Source of the DNA: Thelonectria olida | Lineage: Eukaryota > Ascomycota > Sordariomycetes > Hypocreales > Nectriaceae | NCBI GenBank assembly: GCA_020736575.1 | Contig: JAGPYM010000027.1 | Location: 523,542-587,541 of the forward strand | Direction of reading: 5' to 3' | DNA: 64,000 bases | Shown: piece after piece, positions 21,516 to 32,657 of the stretch | Position numbering within the stretch: position 1 is the stretch's first letter | Layout: each line of letters begins with the position of its first letter | Translations under genes and position numbers: made by a program | The notes under the pieces: model-generated | What the model saw: the letters and a program-made list of their open reading frames with translations, nothing else | Databases searched by the model: none | What the model was told of the DNA's origin: nothing

Positions 21516-24500
21516 TTTGGCGGATTGAGGATTGAATGTGAGGTAGTATATGTATATATGAAGTGATGTTTGACGTAGGGAAGTGGGATCGAGAAATCAA
21601 GAGTTGTTTAATTGTCCCAGAAACTGAATGATGGCTTCAGATCGGGGGCCGCCGCGTTTATAAGTTGATGTGGATTTCGAGGTGGCCTGTAGCCGAAAGG
21701 ACCCGGCGAGTGGCCCGGGTCATCGAACCACTGGGAGGTCGGCGCTGGGCGATTGACTGGTACAGGGCATTTCGCTCTTAGCAGGTATCGATGAGTATGG
21801 GGGAGAGATGAGAGAAGTGTGGGGATGAGGAAGGGGTGTGCAGTGCCGTTAACGGGTTTGAGGTTTGGGAGCTGGGATCGTACACTTCGAACTGAACCTC
21901 CGAAAGTGTGGGGAGAGCTGTCCAGGTGTGGCATGATTAGCAGGTGCCTCACTAACTAACTGCGAGTGTGCACAGCGGCGGCGGGGGTAACTGCTTTTGG
22001 TTGGAGCTGACGGTATTCTCAGCGGGAGAACGAGCTGTAACTACCTGACTTATCTACGAGTGTCTTCTGTAACTGACATTATCCCTCCATTCTGGCAGAT
22101 GTTGGCCATTTCGAACATGCTCTTGAAAAGTCGAGTTTAATACAGTAACCCGCTTTCCTCCCGTCCTCCTGATCTGACCACTTTCGGATCAATTCGGCAT
22201 AGGTTACGGAGTACGTACATCGCACAAGACACATGCCCCGTCCAAGCAGCGGCAGGTACGATGCGATATTGATATTGCGGGGCAGGCGGCAACTGGCTAG
22301 TGGCCTGTCATGTCTTTCCAGTCTCACCATCATGACCTCACAAGAGGGTCCTGTTCGCCAGAAGTGGCCAGTTCAAGGAAGGGTTCACTCTCTCCTTTGT
22401 GTTACGGCACCGCTCGCAGTTGCCAGCTTCGGGTTTTACTGCTCCAGTCCCATTGTGACACGCTTTCGACACTGGACACTCTAATCAGAACTCGTGAGTG
22501 AGGCAGACATGCACTACACGACGGCAAACGCCCCCTCAACGGTCACTTGAACTTCAAATTTTCCCCCGGATTTGTGTGCCACTACCGGCGACCGGTCAAA
22601 GATCATTAACCTGCGTTGCCAGCTCAAGACGCATCCCGCAATCCAGCCATGACAAGTGTGCGGCGCAACTAATTCCATCACTCGCTCGTGACAAAAACTC
22701 CCAACTAATTGGTTTATATCACCTCTTGGGTGCCATGGTGTGCAGCACTCCCCTTTCTCGGTCACTTTCCGACCCTCTCTCTGCCTCTCCCCGCATTCTT
22801 TCTCCCCACCTTCAAATGTTCCCGAACAATAACATGCATGCAACACACCACATTAATGCTGACTTCTCTCACAGCCTCTCAAACGCCCTTGCCTTTTGAA
22901 ACAGTACACGACAGAAACATGCCATTTGCAGCCCAGAAAAAGGAATCATTGTCTGCCCTCCGTCTTCCATCCCATCCCTGTCCCTGTTACGGGAATCGAG
23001 ATGCTGTCGGCTTCGGTAATTCCTCTGACGAACCAGCGGGCGAAAGGATGAACGCTTTGCTAGGCAATCTTGATGAAGCACACATTTCTTCATCTTGATT
23101 GTTTTCTCTTGATGATTTGCTGCACGACGTCGTGTGCCGCGTCAAACCACCACAAAATCCATCACCAGTCCAGCCACAATGGAGCCAGTCCTCGAGTCTA
23201 GGCAGCGCCTGCGCTGATCGTTGGGCTCCACGGCCCCGGCAGTCTCCACGATCTCAAGAGCCTCCTCCCTGGAGTCCCAGGTCTAGCCCTGTCTGTGCCC
23301 GCGCAGAATGCAGATCAGGCATGGCACAAAGCAACCTCCACCACAGAATGGCAAGTCAACATCTTGTGATTACAGTCTAGACGCTTCCCTCGAGCAAAGA
23401 CCAGCATATCACCATGCATCAACATGCAACCGGACAAAAGCATGCGTACGAGCTATATCAACTGGACACACATAATTTCACTTTGCTTTTTGAAGCCTGA
23501 AGAATGTGACCCTCTGCTCCGTCTGCAACACACCTCTGCACCTCCACGCACACACTCTATTCATATGGCCAACCACCACTTCATCGCTGGACGCCGTCAC
23601 TAATCCCCCACGACTCGACCTCACTGACCGCCACCACTCGAGGCTTCCCCACACCAACTTGGAATTTATCTTCGGCATCATCCACGTTTGCCGACCGTAA
23701 TTACGAATACTCGCATGTCCGAAGTTCAGTCCCCGATGCTACCTCAGATGACGGCGGAACTCACACCTTACGCCCAACTCGGTACCGTATCTCATGGTTC
23801 TTTGCCCGGAGCGTTGCTCTTGGTTTCAATCACCTAGCTACTGGTGATCTACGAGTCTTCGAAATCCTGTTTCAAGACCATCATGGCAACATGTCTTCCC
23901 CCACCTCAGTTGCCGGGCCATCTCATGACGGGGAGCTCCGTCACCCGGCCCGGAATCTCAGATGGATTCACCCGGCTACCACACAGCGGCCCGGTTCAGT
24001 ATCTTGAGATTAGGCACACCTCACAAATCACACAGGTGTGGTTGCTGCAGACAAGCATCATACCTTGAGTTTCAGCTTGCCCCGGGCATTCACAACCAAG
24101 TGGTTGATCCTTCAGCTTCAGGCGCAGGTCGGAAAGTACCCGAGTGAGTGCTTCCCCTCGTACAACTCGGTAATAGATCTCCCTTCTATCCTCGGATCGC
24201 GCTCGGCTTTCTTCTTGTAGACAACCATGAATGATGAGGTAAGACTGACCAAGTCACCATCGCCTCAGCGAAGCCAGAAAGCTCAGCTGGAAGTGAAAGC
24301 GGCGGTGAGGGAGCCTGGCTGAGAGCGTGGCCAAATCCCCGGTCGTGTCGGGTCGATGCTAACTATCAGACGTCAAATTAAGCCTTTATTATATCACATT
24401 TTCCACTCACGAGTGTGGGATATAACTTTTACCCTTGTGATGTGAGTTATGCGAAACTTGCGGTCTAATCAGGCTTTGACGTCTGACACCATTACCCCCA

Positions 24501-25077
24501 ACTTGGAGTAGACGAGTCTCGCTTCCAAGCTTGAACGTGAACTTGCTACACCCAGCCCAACATAGGAGCATCTCAAGGTGCCATCTCACATCATGACTGA
24601 AAGAAGCGTCGCCAGATGGTGGCCGGCGATAGCTTCAAGGACTGAGTGGGGCGGAACGGCCCGTTGCCTCACCGAGCGCGACGGATGCTGCCTTGGACCG
24701 TGCCCGCCAGCCACCAACTTCACCGAATCAGCCCCCAACACTCGCCACACTTTGGATGCCTGTTCAGAAGTCATTCTTGGGGGCCATTCTTCCTTCGCTT
24801 CAAACTCTGCCATGTGGTGCGAATAAAAGCGTACGAAGGACTGTGGACGCCTCCCAATCGCGTCAACCGTCGAGGCTGAGCACTCATAGGTCCACCGGGC
24901 TGAGTGGCTTGGCCGAGGGGGAAGCGTCGACGTCCATGCCTTGGAGGGACTTTGGTGAGAACCACGATCATTTTTGTAATGAGTTAGCTTAGATCTTGTT
25001 ATATTCCTTGAGCAGTCTGCCTGACTGTCGACTATCACGACCACCTCGAACCTTGTTTCGTCACAACCAAGTTCACC
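21516..25077. other. 3.5 kb gene-poor region
   Basis: No coding region could be supported on either strand. Open frames are short, proline/serine/histidine-rich and lack family patterns or consistent splice signals. Base composition is ordinary, so this is not the AT-rich relic type seen at the right end. The last 100 bases are the promoter and leader of the HET gene. Long non-coding transcripts or unrecognised small genes cannot be excluded. Confidence 0.4.
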
Positions 25078-27085
25078 ATGGCCAACTACCTCTACGCTCC
25101 GTTAAAAGAATCCCACATCAGGCTCATCAAGGTTGAGCTCAACGGCCAGGACAAACTACAAGCCAGTATTGAACACGCCGAGCTTGATGAGGAGGATCCC
25201 ATCCCTTACTCGGCTCTGTCTTATGTCTGGGGGGATGCAAACGATACCGTGCAACTTTCTTGCAACGGGAAGAATCTCAAAATCACTTCCTCTCTTCACA
25301 AATGTCTTCGCCAGGTCTCGGAATTCAACCCGAATAAGCTCCTCTGGGTCGATCAGATATGCATCAACCAAGACGATCTCTCCGAGAGGTCAGAACAGGT
25401 CAAAATGATGAACACAATCTACTACAGTACGGGTTCCCAGTAACGTGGCTCTTGTTCCTGGTCTAATAGCTTCCAGAGGCAGAAACAGTTATCGCATGGC
25501 TTGGCCCGGAGTCCTCTTCGACTCACAAGGGACTAAACATGATCTCGCGCGTCGCTGCAGTGGCCATGCCCAAGTTGACTGACATGTTTCGTGTGGAAGA
25601 ATACCCCGACGACCGAGAAGGTTTGGAGAAGCATGAGAAGATTTCCGTCCAAGAGTCCAAGGATCTCGGCATCTCGTTTGAAGACGAGGAGTCATGGGCC
25701 GCTTTGGTGGACTTCTTCGACAGGCCCTGGTTTCAGCGTATCTGGATCGTCCAGGAGATTCTCCCCGCCCGTAAAGCCATCATGCTTTGCGGTGCACACA
25801 GCATCGACTGGAACGAAATTCAAGCGGCAGCGCGGTGGCATTATTATAAGGGGGCCAAAATACCGTGGAAACACGAGCCCAAAGTCAACGGGATCAATCT
25901 CACGGTCGGTATGAACTTGCCGTGGTGTGCTCGCTCTGGCTCTGAATTCTTGCCCCAGCTCCTGGGTCAGAAGACGCGCCCCGTGTACAAGTGGCCGCTG
26001 AGACGACTCCTCGAGGGGTTCCGGCCGCGGATGGCGACGGAACCAAAGGATAAGGTGTATGCTCTTCTAGGTATCAGCGAAGTCGGCGTTGAGTATTCAT
26101 CAGACGACATTGACTTTACGGTTGACTACACTCAAAGCGTCAAAGATGTGTTTGCGCTGGCTACGAGGGTCATGATAGCCCGTGGTGACGTTGGGGACGA
26201 CGATCTGGATATCATCATGGCGGCGCGGAGACGCAATCGGCAAGAGAATTGGCCTTCTTGGGTTCCGGATTGGAGACTCGAGACGGGCTACGGCTGTGCT
26301 TGGGGCATCGGGCACCCTCTACCGGCTAGTTGGCAAGGGAGATCAAATCGCAACGGCAGACAGCAAATGTTCAAGACGGGAAGCGATTATACTCTTGGAG
26401 TCGAGGGTGTTATCTTGGGCCGGGCAACCTACGTCAGTGAGCACGAACACCTTGGCCCGCTGCTCATGAAGAATGGATTCTTCCAATGCCATGAAGCATG
26501 CCTGAACACGCTCCATTCGTATCCGACGGGCGAGAGTGTTGAGCAGGCTTTTGCTCTGACCATGATGACCGGAGAGCTCCCCAAAGATATCGTGGAGAAG
26601 AACATGAGTGTTGAGACATATTCAGAGAAGCATCTTGAATGGGTCAGGGCCCTGCTGCTTCCCCGAGACACGGAAGAACAACGAAAAGCCCGAGATGAGG
26701 TAATTCGCCGCCTTTTTCAGATGGGCTTCACGAATGACTGGCTGGAGAGCCTTCTCAAAGCGTATTGCGAGCGGCGGTTCTACACGACCAACACGGGATA
26801 CATGGGATTGGGGAACCAGAACATGGAGAGCGGCGATGTCGTTGCTATTCTATTTGGGATGAAGGTTCCGTGTGTGCTGCGGCCAAGGGGACAGATTTCT
26901 GAAAATGGATACGAGTTTATTGGGTGAGTTGGGCCGCTATTGCAAATAATCGTGAACGAGATTGCTGACGAGTGAGTTATAGGGAGGCTTATTGTCATGG
27001 GATGATGGAGGGAGAAGCAGTCAAAGACTTGGAAAAGGATGAGGATGGAAGAATTCGTGGAGGACAGCGAATTATTTTGCATTGA
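25078..27085 (+). CDS. Heterokaryon-incompatibility (HET) domain protein
   Basis: 632 residues from exons 25078-25426, 25477-26923 and 26983-27085. The HET domain at the N-terminus shows its hallmark blocks: YSALSYVWGD (44-53), LLWVDQICINQ (88-98), then VIAWLGP and, after the second exon opens, FFDRPWFQRIWIVQE. The C-terminal half is the usual variable region, ending in a conserved YCHGMMEGEA block just after the third exon begins. HET-domain proteins trigger cell death upon nonself recognition in fungi; whether this one acts in fusion incompatibility is unknown, as most genomes hold dozens. No WD40, NACHT or ankyrin module is attached. It converges on an orphan gene whose 3' end lies 78 bp away. 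Confidence 0.93.
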
Positions 27086-27163
27086 CGCCGGCTTAAGGAC
27101 AACGTGACATAATATCAAAAGTGCATATCGGGTTTACTGATTCACCAGCAAAGGTTACGCGCA

Positions 27164-28132
27164 TCATCGTCGTGCAGGTCGATCTCGAACCGGCTTGTGA
27201 ACATCGTTCACCTGGCCGAGCCCGCCAAGATATCCAACATGCTCAAAGAGCTCTTCTTCCGTCGCTTCTAGTTCCTGGCGAACTATCAAGACTCTTCCGT
27301 CATCATCACCAGCATCGTGTCTCTCCGAGACGGGATACTCATCCAGCCACTGGTCCCAGATCCTGTCCCACGACCCGTCAAAGTAGGGGTTCATCTCTCT
27401 GAAGCAGCCATCCCACCACATGTACCAATAGTTGCATAGCAGGGCGGTTTGGAACTGCGCGACCTGTTCGGGCGTGCCCATCGTCCAGGCCGCTGAGCGG
27501 CACGTCTCGTGGCGGCGCCAGAGCTCGGCTCGTATAAGAAATTGGAGGGCAACGTCTTTGAAGCCATTGATTGCACGTTTGGTCAGGGGACTGATATAGT
27601 TGTGGGCTTTGAGGATTCGTTCATCTGTCTTGGGACCGAACATCAAATCATCGAAAATAGGTTTCGCTTCCATGAGCTTGTGGTGAAGATCCTTGCGCGT
27701 GAGCTTATACCTGTTATCGAAACACCAGCTTCGACACCTCCAAAAGGCTGTTCGAATAGGGGGGGAGTCAACATACGATAAGATGGCTTTAAGTTTAGCA
27801 GCTTTGGGCGTGAAGTCGATCAGGTCTGGGAAGACATTCTCCACCATGCTCTTCACAAAGTCTCGATGATACGTAATGACAGAAAGGCCATTTTTGCTAA
27901 TAATCTTGTCAGTGAAGTAGTGCATTGGTGTTTCATAGATGAACTTCTCCGGGGGACATGAAGGCTTGCCGCACCAGTTGAGCTCCGTGTCTGGACGGCC
28001 GCGGGCGATTTGTCTCTCGAGGGGGGTTTGGCGCTCGAGGGCTCGACGACGCAGCGTGCGCCAAGCTTGGGGGCTTAGTTTTCGTAAGGATGAGGGGGCA
28101 TGCTTGCGTATGTTGTTGCGGGGGATAGGCAT
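27164..28132 (-). CDS. Uncharacterised fungal protein
   Basis: Family not recognised. The frame 28132-27164 encodes 322 residues, rich in Arg, Trp and acidic residues, with a basic N-terminus and aromatic-rich C-terminal half (NYWYMWWDGCFREM). A 66 nt stretch at 27776-27711 has a GTATGT donor and a GATAACAG end and is a multiple of three with no stop. It is probably a spliced intron, giving exons 28132-27777 and 27710-27164 and 300 residues. No signal peptide or membrane span is obvious. The gene sits tail-to-tail with the HET gene and 386 bp from the H3K9 methyltransferase. Position next to a HET gene suggests accessory status, but this is only context. Confidence 0.65.
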   Translation of the reverse strand: MPIPRNNIRKHAPSSLRKLSPQAWRTLRRRALERQTPLERQIARGRPDTELNWCGKPSCPPEKFIYETPMHYFTDKIISKNGLSVITYHRDFVKSMVENVFPDLIDFTPKAAKLKAILSYVDSPPIRTAFWRCRSWCFDNRYKLTRKDLHHKLMEAKPIFDDLMFGPKTDERILKAHNYISPLTKRAINGFKDVALQFLIRAELWRRHETCRSAAWTMGTPEQVAQFQTALLCNYWYMWWDGCFREMNPYFDGSWDRIWDQWLDEYPVSERHDAGDDDGRVLIVRQELEATEEELFEHVGYLGGLGQVNDVHKPVRDRPARR

Positions 28133-28518
28133 GATCTTAGGATTCTGTTGTTTGGCTGGACGTCTTAAGACGATGGTTCTTCGGGAATTGGGATGGTTTC
28201 AAACCGGTGAGAGCTTTCTCGTGAGAATGAATAACAGGCATTGGAGAATATAACAAAACATGGGGAATAAGTGTGCCAGGCAAACAACTGTGCTTATTTA
28301 AGTCTGGCTATGGTAGATGCGGATGAGGAACAAAGAGAATGAATGTTGCTCGAGTGTGTGAACAACCACCCCTGTTTGCAACGTGGGCGGCCCGGCCCAA
28401 CTGAACAAAGGGATTGAATCGATAGACATGGGTATTGGCGCTTGTTGTTCATGTTTAGGCGTTTGTCAAGTACCGGCACCCAACATTACGAAGTACATGG
28501 CGAGATAATGGCGGTACA
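28133..28518. other. Short intergenic region
   Basis: Upstream of the orphan gene (minus) and downstream of the H3K9 methyltransferase (minus). It presumably holds the orphan gene's promoter. No distinct motif was found. Confidence 0.4.
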
Positions 28519-29666
28519 TCACCAAATAAAGTTCCTGCACTTTTTGCTACCGCACAAACACCTCGTCATGTGGTCAACTTGACCCCCTTCCGGCTCCTCG
28601 CCGTCAGAAGCCACGCCGTCAACATAGTCAAACGTCAGCTCCGTGCCCTTGTCAATGTTCTTGATGGCGAAGAGGGCCAGGTCGTGGATGTGCTTGTCAG
28701 CATGGTCGCCGACACGTGCAAAGATACGCATGTTCGGGTCGCAAGAGTGGTTAATGAAGCGGGTTGGCCCGGCCATGAACTCGCCGTCAACTTCGAGTGA
28801 TGGCCCCTTGAGACGGGGATCGAGCGAGTCTTGGTCCGTGAACTTGTCGAGGGCGAAGAGATAGACGTCTTTCCGCCTGGAGATAGCGGCGGCCGAGCGA
28901 CGATGGTCTGCTTCGGTCGAGGTGATGATTTCGCCGACGTAACGGTCAACAAACTGACCCTTTTTTATATCAGTGGGCGACCTGACACCTAATGAGAGAG
29001 AGGGGTTCAGAATGATATACAGCCATGGTTGAGGGCATTGAGGATTGACTCACCCCATCCTCGATCTTTAGTCCTGAATATTTGAAGTGGAACGGTGCGG
29101 CCACGCTCAACGGCGCGGTTCGGACAGTCTTCAGTGCACGCGCAGCCTTGATGACACTCGTAAATGGGCATTTTGGAGTTGTGAAAGCGGGAGCGCAATA
29201 AGCCTGCCTTTGAGCCGCGAGTGTGATAGGCATATGCCTTTCTGGGTGCGTTTGACGCGTTGAGGTGGATTCTGTCGCTGAATTCATCCTCTTCGCCCTC
29301 AGTCTCAGACTCATCGTCGCCCAGATCCGCTAGACAAAGACAGTCGCTGTATTGGCAGTCACTATCATGGGCGCAAGCACAGCCGCTACGGAAACTATCC
29401 TCGGCGGGCTCTACCCCCTGGCCGAAGACGACGCTGTCGATAAAAGCAAAGTCTCGAGGAAGGACTTCGGAGTCGACCTCGTTGACGATGGTGATGGGAC
29501 ATGACTTGTGCGTGGGAAAGGAGCGGATTTGGCACCAGTGGCAGTTGGCCCTGTCGACGTTTTTGGCCTGGGATGAGGTTAGTAGGGGGTCTTTAGAGTG
29601 ATGATGATTTGTAATAAGTACATCTTTTCCATGGTGGTAAAAATGTTGTTCTGTGGCCTGCTCCAT
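28519..29666 (-). CDS. KMT1: Histone H3 lysine-9 methyltransferase (DIM-5/Clr4/KMT1 type)
   Basis: Nuclear SET-domain enzyme that methylates H3K9 to build heterochromatin. In Neurospora the orthologue DIM-5 reads RIP-mutated DNA and directs DNA methylation. Exons 29666-29622, 29567-29054 and 28988-28519 give 342 residues. Pre-SET zinc cysteines appear as CACAHDSDCQYSDCLCL and CHQGCACTEDCPNR. The SET core has the AdoMet/active-site motif NHSCDPN (266-272) and FDYV. The post-SET CLCGSKKC (330-337) closes the protein, as in DIM-5. The first intron (29621-29568, 54 nt) is in frame and stop-free, so an unspliced form of 360 residues is possible. There is no chromodomain, which fits DIM-5 rather than Clr4. 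Confidence 0.95.
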
Positions 29667-29971
29667 GGCCAAGGTGCGTCTGATGGTAGTTCCAGGTTAT
29701 GTTATTTCTGAGAAGTGGTGAAGCTGAGTTGACGTGACAGGCGACGACCGCTCTTAGGCACTAGACGAGATGTGTGGGAGTTGGGATATCTGGCGTATAT
29801 TCAATTGCGTGAGTTTGGATGGCCTCAACGATAACGTGAAAAATTATCAGGAAAATGATATATATAGGTACTCATGATGCATTCATGCGACGCTGGCCGT
29901 TGAAGATGAAAGGGACGAGGATTTTGGTCCGGCGGGTCTGGATGCTATTTGTGGGGCCAGATGGGTTTGCC

Positions 29972-30020
29972 CAGGTACCTAGATACCTGCTTACATAGTA
30001 GGTAGGTAAGGTAGGTACGC
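29972..30020. repeat. Cluster of GGTACCTAG/TAGGTA words
   Basis: Overlapping copies and near-copies of aggtacctagatacct and taggtaggtaaggtaggta, which are partly palindromic. A similar cluster lies 360 bp to the right. Function unknown. Confidence 0.55.
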
Positions 30021-30376
30021 TGTGGTGCGCCTTCCTTCCCTCCCCCACCATCCATCCATGGCAAAGCTCAGCTCTCCCGTGATGGGGGCTTGACTGCAAA
30101 ACGGGCTACTGCGTATCGTTCAACGGGAAGGATTATCGAACTGGAATCACGATTCATGACGAGTACTGGAGCTGGTGGGAGCTGTCCAGATCAAAGGGGT
30201 AACGGAGAGCCCATTTCCTCTCAGCTCTTTGTTACCTAACCCATCAAATCTATTTATACGAACGTCAGCCTCGATGAATCATGAGAGGGACAGTGCGCCA
30301 ACTGCCAAACACGCGAATCTCAAGACACATGTGAGAGAGCAGATGAATATTCGCACTAGATGGAATGGGATTTCTT

Positions 30377-30412
30377 TAGGTACCTCCCTAGGTAGTAGAT
30401 ACCTAGGTGCCT
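30377..30412. repeat. Second GGTACCTAG/TAGGTA cluster
   Basis: taggtacctccctaggtag followed by tagatacctaggtgcct. These are the same words as at 29972-30020, including the palindrome acctaggt. Confidence 0.55.
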
Positions 30413-31308
30413 TGGGTATTAGCCTGATAACCCCTCTCCCGCTTCATGGCGTAAACTCTGACAATCAACCCATCCGAGAACTGCATCATGGCCAGTTCCC
30501 CACCACCAACACCACCTCGTCCACGTTGGCCAGGCCAAGCCTCGCCTCCAACAAGCCTTTCCACGTTGACGACCACGTCGTTTATGGACCAATCTTGCCT
30601 GTTCGCATCTCGGCGGGTTTGCCGTCTATTTGTTTCTCCTCATTGAACCAATGGCCTAACAGCCCCCCACCAAGCCAGGCCCTCTCTTCCCTGTCAGACC
30701 GATGCATCATCCATCACCTGCCCTCCAGCATGGTTACACAGAGCATTGCACATCGACATTGAAACGCGCAAGCATTTCTTCCTCCTTACTGCAGCCTCTG
30801 GAATAAGCCGAGCGAGCATATTACGCAACAGCATCCTGCTCGCAAAAGAAAACCACGAATCGCCGGAAACTTCCTTCGTAGCTGAAGTCAACCTTCTTCG
30901 CCACTTTCCGGACCCGTCACTAAGTTAATGGTCAACTTATTAACTCTTCCAACGGACGATTCCATCCAATGTGATGAGGCCTTTGCCCTGACAACAAAAG
31001 GATGAGAGCTTAGGTCGATTCAACAACAAGCTGCGGCTTCCGAAACATATCCTCCTTTTCCTCCCTATCTCACTGCCCATCCTCCTCCCTCTCTTCTCTT
31101 CTCCCCTCTTCTCTTTCATCCATCCCAACCTGACTCAATTAACCCCTGTTCCTCTTGTCCAAAGCGTCCTTCTAGGCCTTCCTTTCCCACGACCCTTGTT
31201 CGCTTGCCTCGTGGTCCGGTCCAGATCCCTACTAGTTAGCCTCTACGAATACACTGACGGACACACGGATTCCTTCGGGGCTCTGGCTTCTGGTTGTTTG
31301 ATTCATCA

Positions 31309-31339
31309 CTCCTCCTCCTCCTCCTCCTCCTCCTCCTCC
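31309..31339. repeat. CCT trinucleotide microsatellite
   Basis: About ten uninterrupted CTC/CCT units, probably within the promoter or 5' leader of the UBTD-type gene that starts at 31632. Confidence 0.85.
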
Positions 31340-31631
31340 ATCAGCAACAAACTCCTCTGAACTTTTACGTCCCGTCTTCTTGCTTGCATTCGTTCTTTTT
31401 TGTGCTTATCGTCTTCTGCCAATCTGGTCTGCAATGGCCGAAAGCATCTAGCACTTGTCGTTGGCCTCTTCTTCTTTATTGATTTTTTGCGGCTTTCGTC
31501 CATTGCGACTTTGCTGAGTGTGAGAGAGTGTGGTGCTGCGCCGCCATCCACACCCACCAACCACCACCAACATTACAACAACCGCCTCCTCACCTGGAAG
31601 CCTTTGCGACCATTGCCAAAACACCAACAAA

Positions 31632-32657
31632 ATGGTTCGATTCCTCCATCATAACCTGTCGCTCTCGTCCGCTAATCTCTTGCGAAAATAGGGCTGCTGC
31701 TTTTCGCGCCCCTCAGGGCCAAACTCGCCTTACCCAGGCGGCGTAAACGCTTCCTCTCGCGCCATCAACCCGCCTCCGCTGCAGCTCCCTGACCCTGTCC
31801 AGCCCAGACAGCCTGCTAGGCGCCGACGACACGAACAACGCCCCCTCGACCAACACATAGACAAGCCCTTGCGCCGCCACGAATGGTCGTCGCGCAATCG
31901 CACATGGACCAAGAAACAGCTCGCCAGAGAGCGCGCCGAGTTCTTCGACACGAGAGTCACCGGCAGACCTGAGATTTGGCAGACGGTCCATGCCGCGCTT
32001 CAAGTCCTTTGGGATCCCACGAGTCAAGATGCGCAGGACGACGGGTCCAACGGCCTCGCCACTGCGCAGATGATCCTTCGCGCAGCCGAAATCTCTCTGC
32101 CAACTGGGAACCTCAAGGACGGAGTGTACGATCATTCCGGAAACTACTACCCAATCCCTGAATGGATTGTCTGCGACCCGCGAAACATTGCCGAGGAGCT
32201 GAGTGAAGGCGCAAAGGGCGATGGGCCTGCACCTGACGATGAGGAGGAAACCACGGCCGAGGATGAGGACATGACGGATGAGGACGACGACGAGATCGAG
32301 GGCAGGAAACGAGAAAAGGGCAAGGAAGTCATCGACGTGCGAGAGCAGGTGGCCCTGCGAGCGAGATTGAGCGAAAATGGCCAAGATATCAAGGTCACCA
32401 TCGTCGAAACGGAGTCAGTCAAGACCGTTGCCAAAAAGATTGCTCAAGCAGCAAAGGTAAGTCTGCTCCTAGTCTTCCCCCAACCAAAGCACTAACACGT
32501 CTCGAAGCTCACCTCGACCAAACGAATTCGCATCGCCTACATGGGAAAGATGCTCAAGGAGAACTCCTCCCTCACCGACCAGGGCTGGCAGAGCGGTCAT
32601 GTCGTCAATGCCCTTGTCTTTGATCGACAATCCGCTCCTCCTTATGATATGCCTTGA
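31632..32657 (+). CDS. UBTD-like ubiquitin-domain protein with acylation signal
   Basis: 305 residues in the model 31632-31634, 31692-32456, 32508-32657. The first exon is only the ATG: splicing through a 57 nt intron (GTTCGA donor, CGCTAAT branch, ATAG acceptor) yields MGCCFSRPSGPNSPYPGG, a textbook N-myristoylation/palmitoylation start. It also opens the only frame continuous with the rest. The N-terminal half is the UBTD/DC-UbP helical domain (W-WTKKQLARERAEFFDTRV, then IWQTVHAALQ). An acidic linker (about 185-210) and a C-terminal ubiquitin-like fold (VTIVETESVKTVAKKI, RIRIAYMGKMLKENSSL) follow. Mammalian UBTD proteins bind ubiquitin-pathway enzymes; the fungal role is unknown. If the tiny exon is wrong, translation would start further in and lose the lipidation site. 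Confidence 0.87.

Larger units (their letters stand above)
29667..31631. other. Divergent intergenic region with TACCTAGGTA-like clusters
   Basis: About 2 kb between the H3K9 methyltransferase (minus) and the UBTD-type gene (plus). Two clusters of GGTACCTAG/TAGGTA words (near 29.97-30.02 and 30.38-30.41 kb), a polypyrimidine tract at about 31.07-31.13 kb and a CCT microsatellite at 31309-31339 are visible. No coding region is supported. The last 500 bp should be the promoter and leader of the downstream gene. Confidence 0.45.

Noticed and set aside
31634..31644. tRNA B-box-like word GGTTCGATTCC at the UBTD start codon
   Set aside because: No T-stem complementarity and no A-box upstream; it overlaps the start of a convincing protein gene.
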